Positions 26,927 through 35,535 of a DNA stretch of 64,000 nt are shown in pieces. Every line of letters begins with the position of its first letter. The first letter of the stretch is position 1. Location: positions 4,960,001 through 5,024,000 of the forward strand of contig NZ_CP107905.1 in NCBI RefSeq assembly GCF_036014015.1. Direction: 5' to 3'. This stretch comes from Streptomyces sp. NBC_00457 (GTDB lineage: Bacteria > Actinomycetota > Actinomycetes > Streptomycetales > Streptomycetaceae). The notes beneath the pieces are model-generated. The model was not told the DNA's origin. It made no database searches and saw only the letters and a list, made by a program, of their open reading frames with translations. The position numbers and the translations under genes are program-made.

Positions 26927-27232
26927 GAAGTGCAGCCACCACTTCCGCTTACCCGGGACCTGGAGTACAAAGGACTCAACGGCCCGCGAGACCAAGGACA
27001 TCCGAGAGGATCACCTTAATAACGCATTTGGCCCCACGGACCGAGCATGGACACCGGGCACCCACGCGACGTCGACCCGTCGATTACGGGCCAGCCGCAC
27101 CAGGTGACGGGCGAAGTCCCGACCTGATGGGCAATATCTCGAGGACGCTTGGTACCCCGGTGGACATGCCAGCGGCGGTACGAGGACTCGTACCGCCGCA
27201 ACCCTTCAAGCCCCCTTCGGGGGGCTTTTTCA
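26927..27232 (+). ncRNA. Ms1/6S-like RNA (scr3559-type), core RNA polymerase-binding
   Basis: This 432-bp space between the HAD gene and a convergent gene has no coding frame but has an A/T-rich promoter-like stretch (26895-26930), a 12-bp perfect stem (27172-27183 with 27188-27199) and a canonical terminator. From memory, Streptomyces scr3559 and mycobacterial Ms1/MTS2823, RNAs of about 300 nt that bind RNA polymerase core, lie in exactly this syntenic slot. The 5' end is estimated from the A/T-rich block; the 3' end is the terminator. Confidence 0.7.
27208..27230 (+). terminator. Intrinsic terminator of the Ms1-like RNA
   Basis: AAGCCCCC (27208-27215), TTCG tetraloop, GGGGGCTT, then a T run (27226-27230). 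One of the few textbook intrinsic terminators in the window. Confidence 0.9.
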
Positions 27233-27282
27233 TGCGCCTTTTCTTACTGCATTCCTACTGCGCCGGCCCCGCGACTCACCTG

Positions 27283-28107
27283 CTACGCCGCCCCGCGCTG
27301 CAGCGCCTCGCACACCGCCACCGACTCGCGCGCTCCCAGCTCGACAGCCCTGCCGCAGTGGGCGATCCAGGCGGCCATGCCCTCCGGAGTGCCCGAGACA
27401 TAGCCGTCGAGCGCCGCCAGATAGGCGGCGCGGCCCAGTTCCGCGTGGCCGACCTCCGCCGGACAGACCGACTTCGGGTCGAGACCGCTGCCGACCAGGA
27501 CGATGCGCGCGGCCGTGCGCGCGACCAGGCCGTTGTGGGAGGTGAAGGGCCGCAGCGCGAGGAGTTCCCCGTGCACGACCGCGGCCGTGACCAGTGCGGG
27601 TGCGGAACTCCCCGCGATGATCAGCTCGGACAGGCCGTCCAGCCGCCCCGACACTTCGGCCGCGCTCGGCAGCTCCAGTTCGACCAGCGGCTCGTCGACC
27701 GGCTCGCCCTCCTGGCGGGGCCGCCCGACCTCGTCGGAGTCGCTCGCCGCGGCCACCAGATGCAGCCTGGCCAGCACACGCAGCGGTGACTGCCGCCAGA
27801 CGGACAGGAGTTGACCCGCCTCCGCGGTCAGCCTGAGGGCCGCACCCATCGTGCGGGCCTCGTCGTCGCCGCTGAAGTCGGTGCGCCGGCGCACCTCTTC
27901 GAGGGCCCAGTCGGCACCGGACAGCGCCCCGGAGCCGCGGGCGCCGCGCAGCGCCGCCTCGGAAGTGATCTCGTTGCTGCGGCGCCGCATGATCCGGTGG
28001 CCGTAGACCCGGTCCACGGCCTTGCGCACGGACTCCACGGACTCGGCCACTGTGGGCAGCGAGCCCAGGGCCGCGAGCGGATCGGCGGCCGCACCTGTCG
28101 TACTCAT
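27283..28107 (-). CDS. Fic-like domain protein with a degenerate active site
   Basis: 274 residues from ATG 28107. Near residues 180-205 it has HGELLALRPFTSHNGLVAR, which resembles the Fic core HPFxxGNGRxxR but has Arg for the catalytic His, no Gly before Asn, and Leu for the Arg that binds phosphates. AMP transfer is therefore unlikely. The syntenic mycobacterial gene is Rv3662c (from memory). Older annotations call it an oxidoreductase; I see no dinucleotide fold. The start codon lies within a perfect 22-bp palindrome. Confidence 0.7.
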   Translation of the reverse strand: MSTTGAAADPLAALGSLPTVAESVESVRKAVDRVYGHRIMRRRSNEITSEAALRGARGSGALSGADWALEEVRRRTDFSGDDEARTMGAALRLTAEAGQLLSVWRQSPLRVLARLHLVAAASDSDEVGRPRQEGEPVDEPLVELELPSAAEVSGRLDGLSELIIAGSSAPALVTAAVVHGELLALRPFTSHNGLVARTAARIVLVGSGLDPKSVCPAEVGHAELGRAAYLAALDGYVSGTPEGMAAWIAHCGRAVELGARESVAVCEALQRGAA

Positions 28108-28117
28108 GAGTACGACA
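28096..28117. promoter_or_regulatory. Perfect 22-bp palindrome over the start codon of the Fic-like gene
   Basis: TGTCGTACTCA followed directly by its reverse complement, centred on the ATG at 28105-28107. It could be an operator acting on a leaderless promoter or a hairpin that hides the start. The rightward ATPase gene starts 86 bp away. Confidence 0.6.
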
Positions 28118-28202
28118 CTAGCCACACCGGGCGCGCACCCCACGATGGAGTGGTCTTCTTCACGCCCGTCTGCCACCGACAGCTATCGCCGCACTACCCT
28201 TC

Positions 28203-29189
28203 GTGAACATGAAAATTGCTTTCGTCGGGAAGGGCGGCAGTGGCAAGACCACGCTGTCCTCCCTGTTCATCCGGCATCTCGCGGCCGACGGCGCACCGGT
28301 CGTCGCGATCGACGCGGACATCAACCAGCACCTCGGGGTCGCGCTCGGCCTGGACGAGACGGAGGCGGGCGAACTGCCCGCCATGGGCGACCGGCTGCCG
28401 ATGATCAAGGACTATCTGCGCGGCATCAACCCCCGCATCACCTCCGCCGGGACGATGACCAAGACGACGCCGCCCGGGGAGGGCTCACGGCTGCTGCGGG
28501 TCCGCGAGAACAATCCGGTGTACGACGCCTGCGCCCGGCCGGTGGAACTCGACGGCGGCGCCGTCCGTTTGATGGTCACGGGCCCCTTCACGGACGCCGA
28601 CCTGGGGGTCGCCTGCTACCACTCCAAGACCGGAGCGGTGGAGCTGTGCCTGAACCACCTGGTGGACGGTCGCGACGAGTATGTCGTGGTCGACATGACG
28701 GCGGGCTCGGACTCCTTCGCCTCCGGGCTGTTCACCCGCTTCGACATCACGTTCCTCGTCGCCGAACCGACCCGGAGGGGGGTCTCCGTCTATCGCCAGT
28801 TCAAGGAGTACGCCGCCGACTTCGGGGTCGCCCTGGCGGTCGTCGGCAACAAGGTGCACGGCCAGGAGGACCTCGACTTCCTGCGCGCCGAAGTCGGGGA
28901 CGACCTGCTGGTGTCGGTGGGGTACTCCGACTGGGTGCGGGCCATGGAGAAGGGCCGGCCACCCCGGTTCGAGTTCCTGGAGGACGCGAGCCGCCGCGCC
29001 CTGCGCCTGCTGCGGACGGCCGCCGATGCGACGTACGAGCTGCGCGACTGGGAGCGCTATACGCAGCAGATGGTCCACTTCCATCTGAAGAACGCCGAGT
29101 CCTGGGGCAATGAACGCCTCGGGGTCGACCTGGCCGCGCAGATCGACCCCGGATTCGTGCTCGGCGAGGGCATCGGCACCCCCGTGTGA
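28203..29189 (+). CDS. CooC/MinD-like ATP-binding protein
   Basis: 328-residue P-loop protein. Deviant Walker A is KIAFVGKGGSGKTTLSSL, the switch I-like motif is AIDADINQHLG, and Walker A-prime/B is VVVDMTAGSDSF. It resembles CooC-type metal-centre maturation ATPases. GTG 28203 or ATG 28209 are equally good starts. Divergent from the Fic-like gene. The substrate and partner are unknown. Confidence 0.8.
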   Translation: MNMKIAFVGKGGSGKTTLSSLFIRHLAADGAPVVAIDADINQHLGVALGLDETEAGELPAMGDRLPMIKDYLRGINPRITSAGTMTKTTPPGEGSRLLRVRENNPVYDACARPVELDGGAVRLMVTGPFTDADLGVACYHSKTGAVELCLNHLVDGRDEYVVVDMTAGSDSFASGLFTRFDITFLVAEPTRRGVSVYRQFKEYAADFGVALAVVGNKVHGQEDLDFLRAEVGDDLLVSVGYSDWVRAMEKGRPPRFEFLEDASRRALRLLRTAADATYELRDWERYTQQMVHFHLKNAESWGNERLGVDLAAQIDPGFVLGEGIGTPV

Positions 29190-29195
29190 CGGCTC

Positions 29196-30467
29196 CTACC
29201 GCCGGCCCGCCGGTGCCCCGGGCGCGCCCTTCGGGGCCGGGGCCGGGTGGGCGGACAGGAAGGACGCCCAGCCCTGCTTCGGGGCCTCGCCGACCTTCAG
29301 GGTGCGCAGCTTGCGCAGCGTGGTGGGGTCCTGGGCGTCCAGCCAGTCGGCCAGTTGCCGGAAGGAGACACAGCGCACCTCGGGCTTGGTGCACACCTCC
29401 TCGATGACCTCCTCGACGGCCCGCATATAGGTGCCGCCGTTCCAGGACTCGAAGTGGTTGCCGATGATCAGGGGCGCGCGATTGCCGTCGTAGGCCCGGT
29501 AGAAGCCCTTGAGCAGGCCGTCCCGCATCTGGTCGCCCCAGTAGTCGTACTTGTCCGGGTCGCCCTGGGTGGTGGTGCCGGACTGGTTGACCATGAAGTT
29601 GTAGTCCATGGTCAGCTGTTCGTAGGTGTGCCCGGGGAACGGCACGAGCTGCATCGACAGATCCCACAGGCCCAGCTTCTTCTTCGGCCAGACCTGGTCG
29701 TTGACGCCGCTGGTGTCATAGCGGAAGCCCAGGTCGCGGGCCGCCTTCATGAAGTTCTCCTGGCCTTCCAGACAGGGCGTGCGGGCGCCGATGAGTTCCT
29801 TGTCGTAGTCGAAGGGCAGCGGGGCCGCCTTTCTCATGCCGGTGTTGGTCTTCCAGGACTTCACGAATCGTTTCGCCTGGGCGATCTCGTCCTTCCACTC
29901 CTCGACCGACCACTCGCCGACCCCGTCGCGGCCGCAGAAATGGCCGTTGAAGTGGGTGCCGATCTCATTGCCCTCCAGCCATGCCAGGCGCAGCTGCTTG
30001 GCGGTGTCGGCGATGCCGCGGTCGTCGTTGAAGCCGATGTCGGAGCGGCCGGGCGCGTGCTGCGGCGGTCTGTAGAGGTCTCGCTTTCCCTCGGGCAGCA
30101 TGTACACGCCGCTGAGGAAGTACGTCATCGTCGCGTCGTTCCTCTTGGCGACCTGGCGGAAGTGGGAGAACAGCTTCTGGCTGTCCTCGCCGGCGCCGTC
30201 CCAGGAGAACACCACGAACTGCGGGGGTTTCTGACCGGGCTTCAGACGTTCGGGTCTGGCCAGATGCGGCTGGGCTCCGGTGTACGCGGTGGAGCCGTCA
30301 CCGATCAGACGGACCACGCTCTTGGGCGCCGCCGCCGGCTTCTGTGGGCCGGGAGCTCCTTGTTCTGGGCCCTGGGAACCTGTGTCCTCCGCCGTACAAC
30401 CGGCGAGGGACGCGGCACAGGCCGCGGCGGCCACGGCGCCGGCGGCGATCCTCTGGGTGGCGGCCAT
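29196..30467 (-). CDS. Polysaccharide-deacetylase-like lipoprotein
   Basis: 423 residues. Signal peptide with lipobox LAGC (residues about 5-25), then a Pro/Ala linker. The catalytic-domain candidate starts PQFVVFSWDGAGED and includes EIGTHFNGHFCG, an H-x3-H pair like the NodB metal site; the usual TFDDG is altered to SWDG, so activity is uncertain. Start ATG 30467, preceded by AAAGGTGG. Convergent with the ATPase gene, stops 7 bp apart. Likely acts on the cell wall or a surface glycan. Confidence 0.8.
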   Translation of the reverse strand: MAATQRIAAGAVAAAACAASLAGCTAEDTGSQGPEQGAPGPQKPAAAPKSVVRLIGDGSTAYTGAQPHLARPERLKPGQKPPQFVVFSWDGAGEDSQKLFSHFRQVAKRNDATMTYFLSGVYMLPEGKRDLYRPPQHAPGRSDIGFNDDRGIADTAKQLRLAWLEGNEIGTHFNGHFCGRDGVGEWSVEEWKDEIAQAKRFVKSWKTNTGMRKAAPLPFDYDKELIGARTPCLEGQENFMKAARDLGFRYDTSGVNDQVWPKKKLGLWDLSMQLVPFPGHTYEQLTMDYNFMVNQSGTTTQGDPDKYDYWGDQMRDGLLKGFYRAYDGNRAPLIIGNHFESWNGGTYMRAVEEVIEEVCTKPEVRCVSFRQLADWLDAQDPTTLRKLRTLKVGEAPKQGWASFLSAHPAPAPKGAPGAPAGRR

Positions 30468-30803
30468 ACTCCGCCCACCTTTCCTTCTCTCAGGCCAACG
30501 CTGATGAGTCGAACTCGGGTGATGTGCCGGGAAGGGCCGACAGTGGCGCCAAGATCGCACGGGACAGAGAAGGAATTAATATGACAAGCCGATAAAAAGC
30601 TCGCTTCACTCATGAGAGTTATGCATTAGCCCATTTGCTCGAAAAAACTATGCTCGCCCTTTACTCTCCATTACGATCCATTTACCGAGCGTTGATTCAT
30701 CCCGCCGCTGCACGCCGTGACCCACGGCCGCGACCCGACCCCCCGCCACCGAGCGGAGGACCACCAGATCCGCGACCGCGCTGCCCCGGAGGAGACGGGA
30801 ACC
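30468..30803. promoter_or_regulatory. A/T-rich divergent intergenic region
   Basis: 336 bp between two divergent genes. The stretch 30571-30700 is unusually A/T-rich for this genome (for example around 30575-30605 and 30645-30690). It presumably holds promoters for the SulP-carbonic anhydrase and the deacetylase lipoprotein; no defined operator is recognised. Confidence 0.4.
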
Positions 30804-33161
30804 ATGTCAGCCTGCGTCCCCACCCGCCCATCCGATTCCCCCCGGCCCGAGCACGAGCCCCACAACCCTCCGCCGTCCCGGCGCCGCTTCCGCATCGCGG
30901 GCGCCGATGTGTCGGCCTCGATCGCGGTCTTCCTGATCGCTCTGCCCCTGTCCCTCGGCATCGCCCTCGCCACCGGCGCGCCCCTTCAGGCCGGACTGGT
31001 CGCCGCCGCCGTGGGCGGGCTCGTCGCCGGACGCCTCGGCGGCGCTCCACTCCAGGTCAGCGGCCCCGCGGCCGGCCTGACGGTGGTCACCGCCGATCTC
31101 ATCCAGCGCTACGGCTGGCGTACGACCTGCGCCATCACCGTGCTCGCCGGTCTCGCCCAACTCGGCCTGGGCTTCCTGCGCGTGGCGCGCTCCGCGCTCG
31201 CCGTGAGCCCCGCCATCGTGCACGGCATGCTCGCCGGCATCGGCGCCACCATCGCCGTCGCCCAGCTGCACATCGTCCTCGGCGGGACCCCGCACAGCTC
31301 GGTCGTCGACAACGTGCGCGAACTGCCCTCCCAGCTGGCCGACCCGCATCCCACCGCCCTGTCCATGAGCGCCCTGACCCTGGCCGTGCTGCTGGTCTGG
31401 CCGCGGATTCCGGGCCAGGCGGGCCGGGTCGTACGAGTGCTGCCGGCGCCCCTCGCCGCCGTGGCGACGGCGACGGCGGTGGCCGCTCTCGCCGGGTTGC
31501 GGCTGCCCCGGGTCGACCTGCCCTCGTGGAGCAGTCACGCCCTGGCCGGGCTGCCGGAAGGCCCGGTGCTCGGGATCGTCGCCGCCGTCCTGACCATCAC
31601 CCTGGTCGGCGGAGTGGAGTCCCTGCTGTCCGCGGTGGCCGTGGACAAGCTGGCCGCCGCCCGGACTCAGTCACCGCCCGTGCCGCGCGCCGACCTCGAC
31701 CGGGAGCTGCGCGGCCAGGGCGCCGCCAATATCGTCTCGGGCGTGCTCGGCGGACTGCCGGTCACCGGGGTCGCGGTGCGCAGCGCGGCGAATGTCCGAT
31801 CCGGTGCCGTGAGCCGGAACTCCACGATGCTGCACGGCGTTTTCGTAGTAGTCGCCGCGCTGCTGATGGTCCCGATCCTGGAGCTCATCCCGCTCGCCTC
31901 GCTCGCCGCCCTGGTGATGGCCGTCGGCATCCAGATGGTGTCCCTGCACCACATCCGCACGGTGACCCGCCACCGAGAAGTGCTGGTGTACGCCGTCACC
32001 ACACTCGGCGTGGTGCTCCTCGGCGTCCTGGAGGGCGTGGCCCTGGGGATCGCCATGGCCGTCGCCGTCGCCCTGCACCGCCTCACCCGCACGCGCATCA
32101 CGCACGAAGAGAAGGAAGGAGTCCATCACGTCCATGTTCGAGGGCAGTTGACGTTCCTCGCGGTGCCGCGGCTCAGCCGCGCCCTGCATCTCGTCCCCGA
32201 AGGGGCCCATGCCGTCGTCGAGTTGGACGGCTCCTTCATGGACCATGCGGCGTACGAGTCACTGCAGGACTGGCAGAACGCGCACACCGCGCACGGCGGC
32301 ACCGTCGAGGTGACCGGCCGTCGCACCGGGGTCAGGATCGCCGAGCCAGTCGGCACCGGTAGCGGTGAGCACGCCGGCTGCCGTTGCCGTCCCTGGACAC
32401 CGTGGCGCAACCACCAGTGCGAACCCCCGCGATCCAAGGCCACGCCCGACGGGCAGCCGACCGGCCTCGCCGAAACGGTCGAGGTCGGGCCCAGCGGCCA
32501 TGAACTGGCCCGTGGCATCGACGCGTTCCACCGCAACACCGCGCCCCTGGTGCGGGGCGAGCTGGCCAGACTGGCGCGCGAGGGACAGCAGCCGGTGCAG
32601 CTCTTCCTCACCTGCGCCGACTCACGGCTGGTCACATCGATGATCACATCCAGTGGTCCGGGCGATCTGTTCGTGGTGCGCAATGTGGGCAACCTCGTGC
32701 CGCCCCCCGGTGAGGAGAGCGGGGACGACTCGGTGGCGGCGGCGATCGAGTACGCGGTGGAGGTACTGAAGGTGCGGTCCATCACGGTGTGCGGGCACTC
32801 CGGCTGCGGAGCCATGCAGGCGCTGCTCTCCTCCGAGACCAGTGGCGTCCAGACGCCGCTCAAGCGGTGGCTGCGGCACGGGGTACCCAGCCTGGAGCGG
32901 ATGGCCGACGACAGCCGCCCCCAAGCCCGGCTGGCCGGACGCCGGCCCGCCGACGCGGTCGAGCAGCTCTGCCTGACCAATGTGGTCCAGCAGCTGGAGC
33001 ACCTGTGCGCCCACGAGTCGGTGAGCCGCGCGCTGCGCGAGGGCTCGCTGGAGTTGCACGGGATGTACTTCCACGTGGGCGAGGCGCAGGCGTACCTGCT
33101 CTCCGAGTCGGACGGGGGCGAGGTGTTCGACTGGGTGGGGGCGGCGGACGTATCGGCGTGA
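30804..33161 (+). CDS. SulP-family transporter fused to a beta-carbonic anhydrase
   Basis: 785 residues from ATG 30804, chosen for the GGAGGAG site upstream. Residues about 55-430 are a SulP membrane domain (FLIALPLSLGIALATGAPLQAG; RNSTMLHG). A STAS domain follows (about 440-512). After a Cys-containing linker, residues about 590-770 are a beta-carbonic anhydrase with zinc ligands CADSR (near 602) and HSGCG (near 665). It should import bicarbonate or sulfate-like anions and interconvert bicarbonate and CO2 at the membrane. The fusion is known in Actinobacteria. Confidence 0.92.
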   Translation: MSACVPTRPSDSPRPEHEPHNPPPSRRRFRIAGADVSASIAVFLIALPLSLGIALATGAPLQAGLVAAAVGGLVAGRLGGAPLQVSGPAAGLTVVTADLIQRYGWRTTCAITVLAGLAQLGLGFLRVARSALAVSPAIVHGMLAGIGATIAVAQLHIVLGGTPHSSVVDNVRELPSQLADPHPTALSMSALTLAVLLVWPRIPGQAGRVVRVLPAPLAAVATATAVAALAGLRLPRVDLPSWSSHALAGLPEGPVLGIVAAVLTITLVGGVESLLSAVAVDKLAAARTQSPPVPRADLDRELRGQGAANIVSGVLGGLPVTGVAVRSAANVRSGAVSRNSTMLHGVFVVVAALLMVPILELIPLASLAALVMAVGIQMVSLHHIRTVTRHREVLVYAVTTLGVVLLGVLEGVALGIAMAVAVALHRLTRTRITHEEKEGVHHVHVRGQLTFLAVPRLSRALHLVPEGAHAVVELDGSFMDHAAYESLQDWQNAHTAHGGTVEVTGRRTGVRIAEPVGTGSGEHAGCRCRPWTPWRNHQCEPPRSKATPDGQPTGLAETVEVGPSGHELARGIDAFHRNTAPLVRGELARLAREGQQPVQLFLTCADSRLVTSMITSSGPGDLFVVRNVGNLVPPPGEESGDDSVAAAIEYAVEVLKVRSITVCGHSGCGAMQALLSSETSGVQTPLKRWLRHGVPSLERMADDSRPQARLAGRRPADAVEQLCLTNVVQQLEHLCAHESVSRALREGSLELHGMYFHVGEAQAYLLSESDGGEVFDWVGAADVSA

Positions 33162-33363
33162 CCAGGGATGTGAGAGGCGTTACACCATCTGAACTCGCCG
33201 GCTTCACCGTCCGTGGGAAGGGATGAACCCGGCCACCGGAAAGCCGCTACGGGACCGGGCCGATAGGTCTAAACCAATTACCGGTCGACCCTTGTCATCC
33301 GGCCCCCCGGTCTGATGAGCTGTGGCCTGGGACACAACGGACACCCTGGGAAAGGGAGATGTC

Positions 33364-35319
33364 GTGAGCAACGAAAGCCTGGCCAACCTCTTGAAAGAGG
33401 AGCGACGCTTCGCGCCGCCCGCTGACCTGGCCGCGAACGCCAATGTCACGGCGGAGGCGTACGAACAGGCCAAGGCTGACCGGCTCGGCTTCTGGGCCAC
33501 GCAGGCCCGGCGGCTGACCTGGGCCAAGGAGCCGACCGAGACACTGGACTGGTCGAACCCGCCGTTCGCCAAGTGGTTCAAGGACGGCGAGCTGAACGTC
33601 GCGTACAACTGCGTCGACCGGCATGTCGAGGCGGGACACGGCGACCGGGTCGCCATCCACTTCGAGGGGGAGCCCGGCGACAGCCGCGCCATCACCTACG
33701 CCGAGCTGAAGGACGAGGTCTCCAAAGCCGCGGGCGCCCTGCTGGAGCTGGGTGTGCGCAAGGGCGACCGGGTCGCCGTCTATATGCCGATGATCCCCGA
33801 GACCGCGATCGCGATGCTGGCGTGCGCCCGGATCGGCGCCGCGCACTCGGTGGTCTTCGGCGGCTTCTCGGCGGACGCGCTCGCGACCCGTATCCAGGAC
33901 GCGGACGCCAAGGTCGTCATCACGTCCGACGGCGGCTACCGGCGCGGCAAGCCGTCCGCGCTGAAGCCGGCCGTCGACGAGGCGGTCGCCAAGGCGGGCA
34001 ACGTCGAGCATGTGCTCGTGGTCCGCCGCACCGGCCAGGAGGTCGCCTGGAACGACGAGTTGGACGTGTGGTGGCACGAGATCGTCGACCGGCAGTCCGC
34101 CGAGCACACACCGGAACCCTTCGAGGCCGAGCAGCCGCTGTTCATCCTCTACACCTCCGGGACGACGGGTAAGCCGAAGGGCATCCTGCACACCTCGGGC
34201 GGCTACCTCACCCAGGCCGCGTACACCCACCACGCCGTCTTCGACCTCAAGCCGGAGACGGACGTGTACTGGTGCACGGCCGACGTCGGCTGGGTCACCG
34301 GGCACTCGTACATCGTCTACGGGCCGCTGGCCAACGGCGCGACGCAGGTGATGTACGAGGGCACGCCGGACACCCCGCACCAGGGGCGGTTCTGGGAGAT
34401 CGTGCAGAAGTACGGGGTGACGATCCTGTACACGGCGCCGACCGCGATCCGTACGTTCATGAAGTGGGGCGACGACATCCCCGCGAAGTTCGATCTCTCC
34501 TCCCTCCGTGTCCTCGGCTCGGTCGGTGAGCCCATCAACCCCGAGGCCTGGATCTGGTACCGCAAGCACATCGGGGCCGACCGGACGCCGATCGTGGACA
34601 CCTGGTGGCAGACCGAGACCGGCGCGATGATGATCTCGCCGCTGCCGGGCGTCACGGAGACCAAGCCGGGTTCCGCTCAGGTCCCGCTGCCCGGTATCTC
34701 CGCGACCGTCGTCGACGACGAGGCGCGGGAGGTGCCCAACGGCGGCGGTGGCTATCTGGTGCTCACCGAGCCGTGGCCGTCGATGCTGCGCACCATCTGG
34801 GGTGACGACCAGAGGTTCCTCGACACGTACTGGTCGCGGTTCGAGGGCAAGTACTTCGCCGGTGACGGGGCGAAGAAGGACGACGACGGTGACATCTGGC
34901 TGCTCGGCCGGGTGGACGACGTCATGCTCGTGTCCGGGCACAACATCTCCACGACCGAGGTGGAGTCGGCGCTGGTCTCGCACCCGTCGGTCGCCGAGGC
35001 GGCCGTCGTCGGTGCGGCCGACGAGACGACCGGCCAGGCCATCGTCGCCTTCGTGATCCTGCGCGGCACGGCGTCGGAGACCGAGAGCCTCGTCGCCGAC
35101 CTGCAGGGACACGTCAGCGCCGCCCTCGGCCCCATCGCCAAGCCGAAGCGGATCCTGCCGGTCGCGGAGCTGCCGAAGACCCGCTCCGGCAAGATCATGC
35201 GCCGCCTGCTGCGGGACGTGGCGGAGAACCGTCAGCTCGGCGATGTCACCACGCTGACCGACTCGACCGTCATGGACCTCATCCAGGCGAAGCTTCCGGC
35301 GGCGCCGAGCGAGGACTGA
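33364..35319 (+). CDS. acs: Acetyl-CoA synthetase
   Basis: 651 residues; converts acetate, ATP and CoA to acetyl-CoA through acetyl-AMP. The AMP-binding P-loop [11 protein letters not shown] lies near residue 262, and the A10 motif [12 protein letters not shown] near residue 607 carries the Lys normally acetylated to switch the enzyme off. GTG start at 33364 with AAGGGAG 6 bp upstream; an in-frame start at 33322 would add an unsupported leader. A terminator follows at 35353. Confidence 0.96.
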   Translation: MSNESLANLLKEERRFAPPADLAANANVTAEAYEQAKADRLGFWATQARRLTWAKEPTETLDWSNPPFAKWFKDGELNVAYNCVDRHVEAGHGDRVAIHFEGEPGDSRAITYAELKDEVSKAAGALLELGVRKGDRVAVYMPMIPETAIAMLACARIGAAHSVVFGGFSADALATRIQDADAKVVITSDGGYRRGKPSALKPAVDEAVAKAGNVEHVLVVRRTGQEVAWNDELDVWWHEIVDRQSAEHTPEPFEAEQPLFILYTSGTTGKPKGILHTSGGYLTQAAYTHHAVFDLKPETDVYWCTADVGWVTGHSYIVYGPLANGATQVMYEGTPDTPHQGRFWEIVQKYGVTILYTAPTAIRTFMKWGDDIPAKFDLSSLRVLGSVGEPINPEAWIWYRKHIGADRTPIVDTWWQTETGAMMISPLPGVTETKPGSAQVPLPGISATVVDDEAREVPNGGGGYLVLTEPWPSMLRTIWGDDQRFLDTYWSRFEGKYFAGDGAKKDDDGDIWLLGRVDDVMLVSGHNISTTEVESALVSHPSVAEAAVVGAADETTGQAIVAFVILRGTASETESLVADLQGHVSAALGPIAKPKRILPVAELPKTRSGKIMRRLLRDVAENRQLGDVTTLTDSTVMDLIQAKLPAAPSED

Positions 35320-35338
35320 GGACTGAGGACTGAGGACT
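35311..35338. repeat. 7-bp tandem repeat across the acs stop codon
   Basis: Four copies of GAGGACT; the first contains the last codons and TGA of acs (GAG GAC TGA). Slippage here would change only the untranslated tail or the last residue. Confidence 0.85.
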
Positions 35339-35352
35339 GAGCGAGGCCCTCA

Positions 35353-35389
35353 GGGGCACCCGGTGACAAGCGCGCCGGGTGCCCCTTTT
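35353..35389 (+). terminator. Intrinsic terminator of acs
   Basis: GGGGCACCCGG (35353-35363) pairs with CCGGGTGCCCC (35375-35385) and is followed by TTTT. Confidence 0.85.
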
Positions 35390-35429
35390 GCGTCTAGCGT
35401 GAAGATCCCCCCGACGAGCCCGGCCGCAT

Positions 35430-35444
35430 CTTAGGTAAGCTAAG
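35430..35444. promoter_or_regulatory. Weak inverted repeat resembling an iron-box half, upstream of nhaA
   Basis: CTTAG-GTAAG-CTAAG, 5-bp arms, about 90 bp before the nhaA start. It recalls the TTAGGTTAGGCTAACCTAA consensus of DmdR/IdeR but is shorter and one base out of register, so I do not assign a regulator. Confidence 0.3.
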
Positions 35445-35535
35445 CAAACCGTCAAGAACGTAACAACGAATCAAGGTGCGCCGGGAAGTCTGGTCGGCAT
35501 GTGTTCCGTCCTGCCCACCGACCGGAGGTCTCCTC

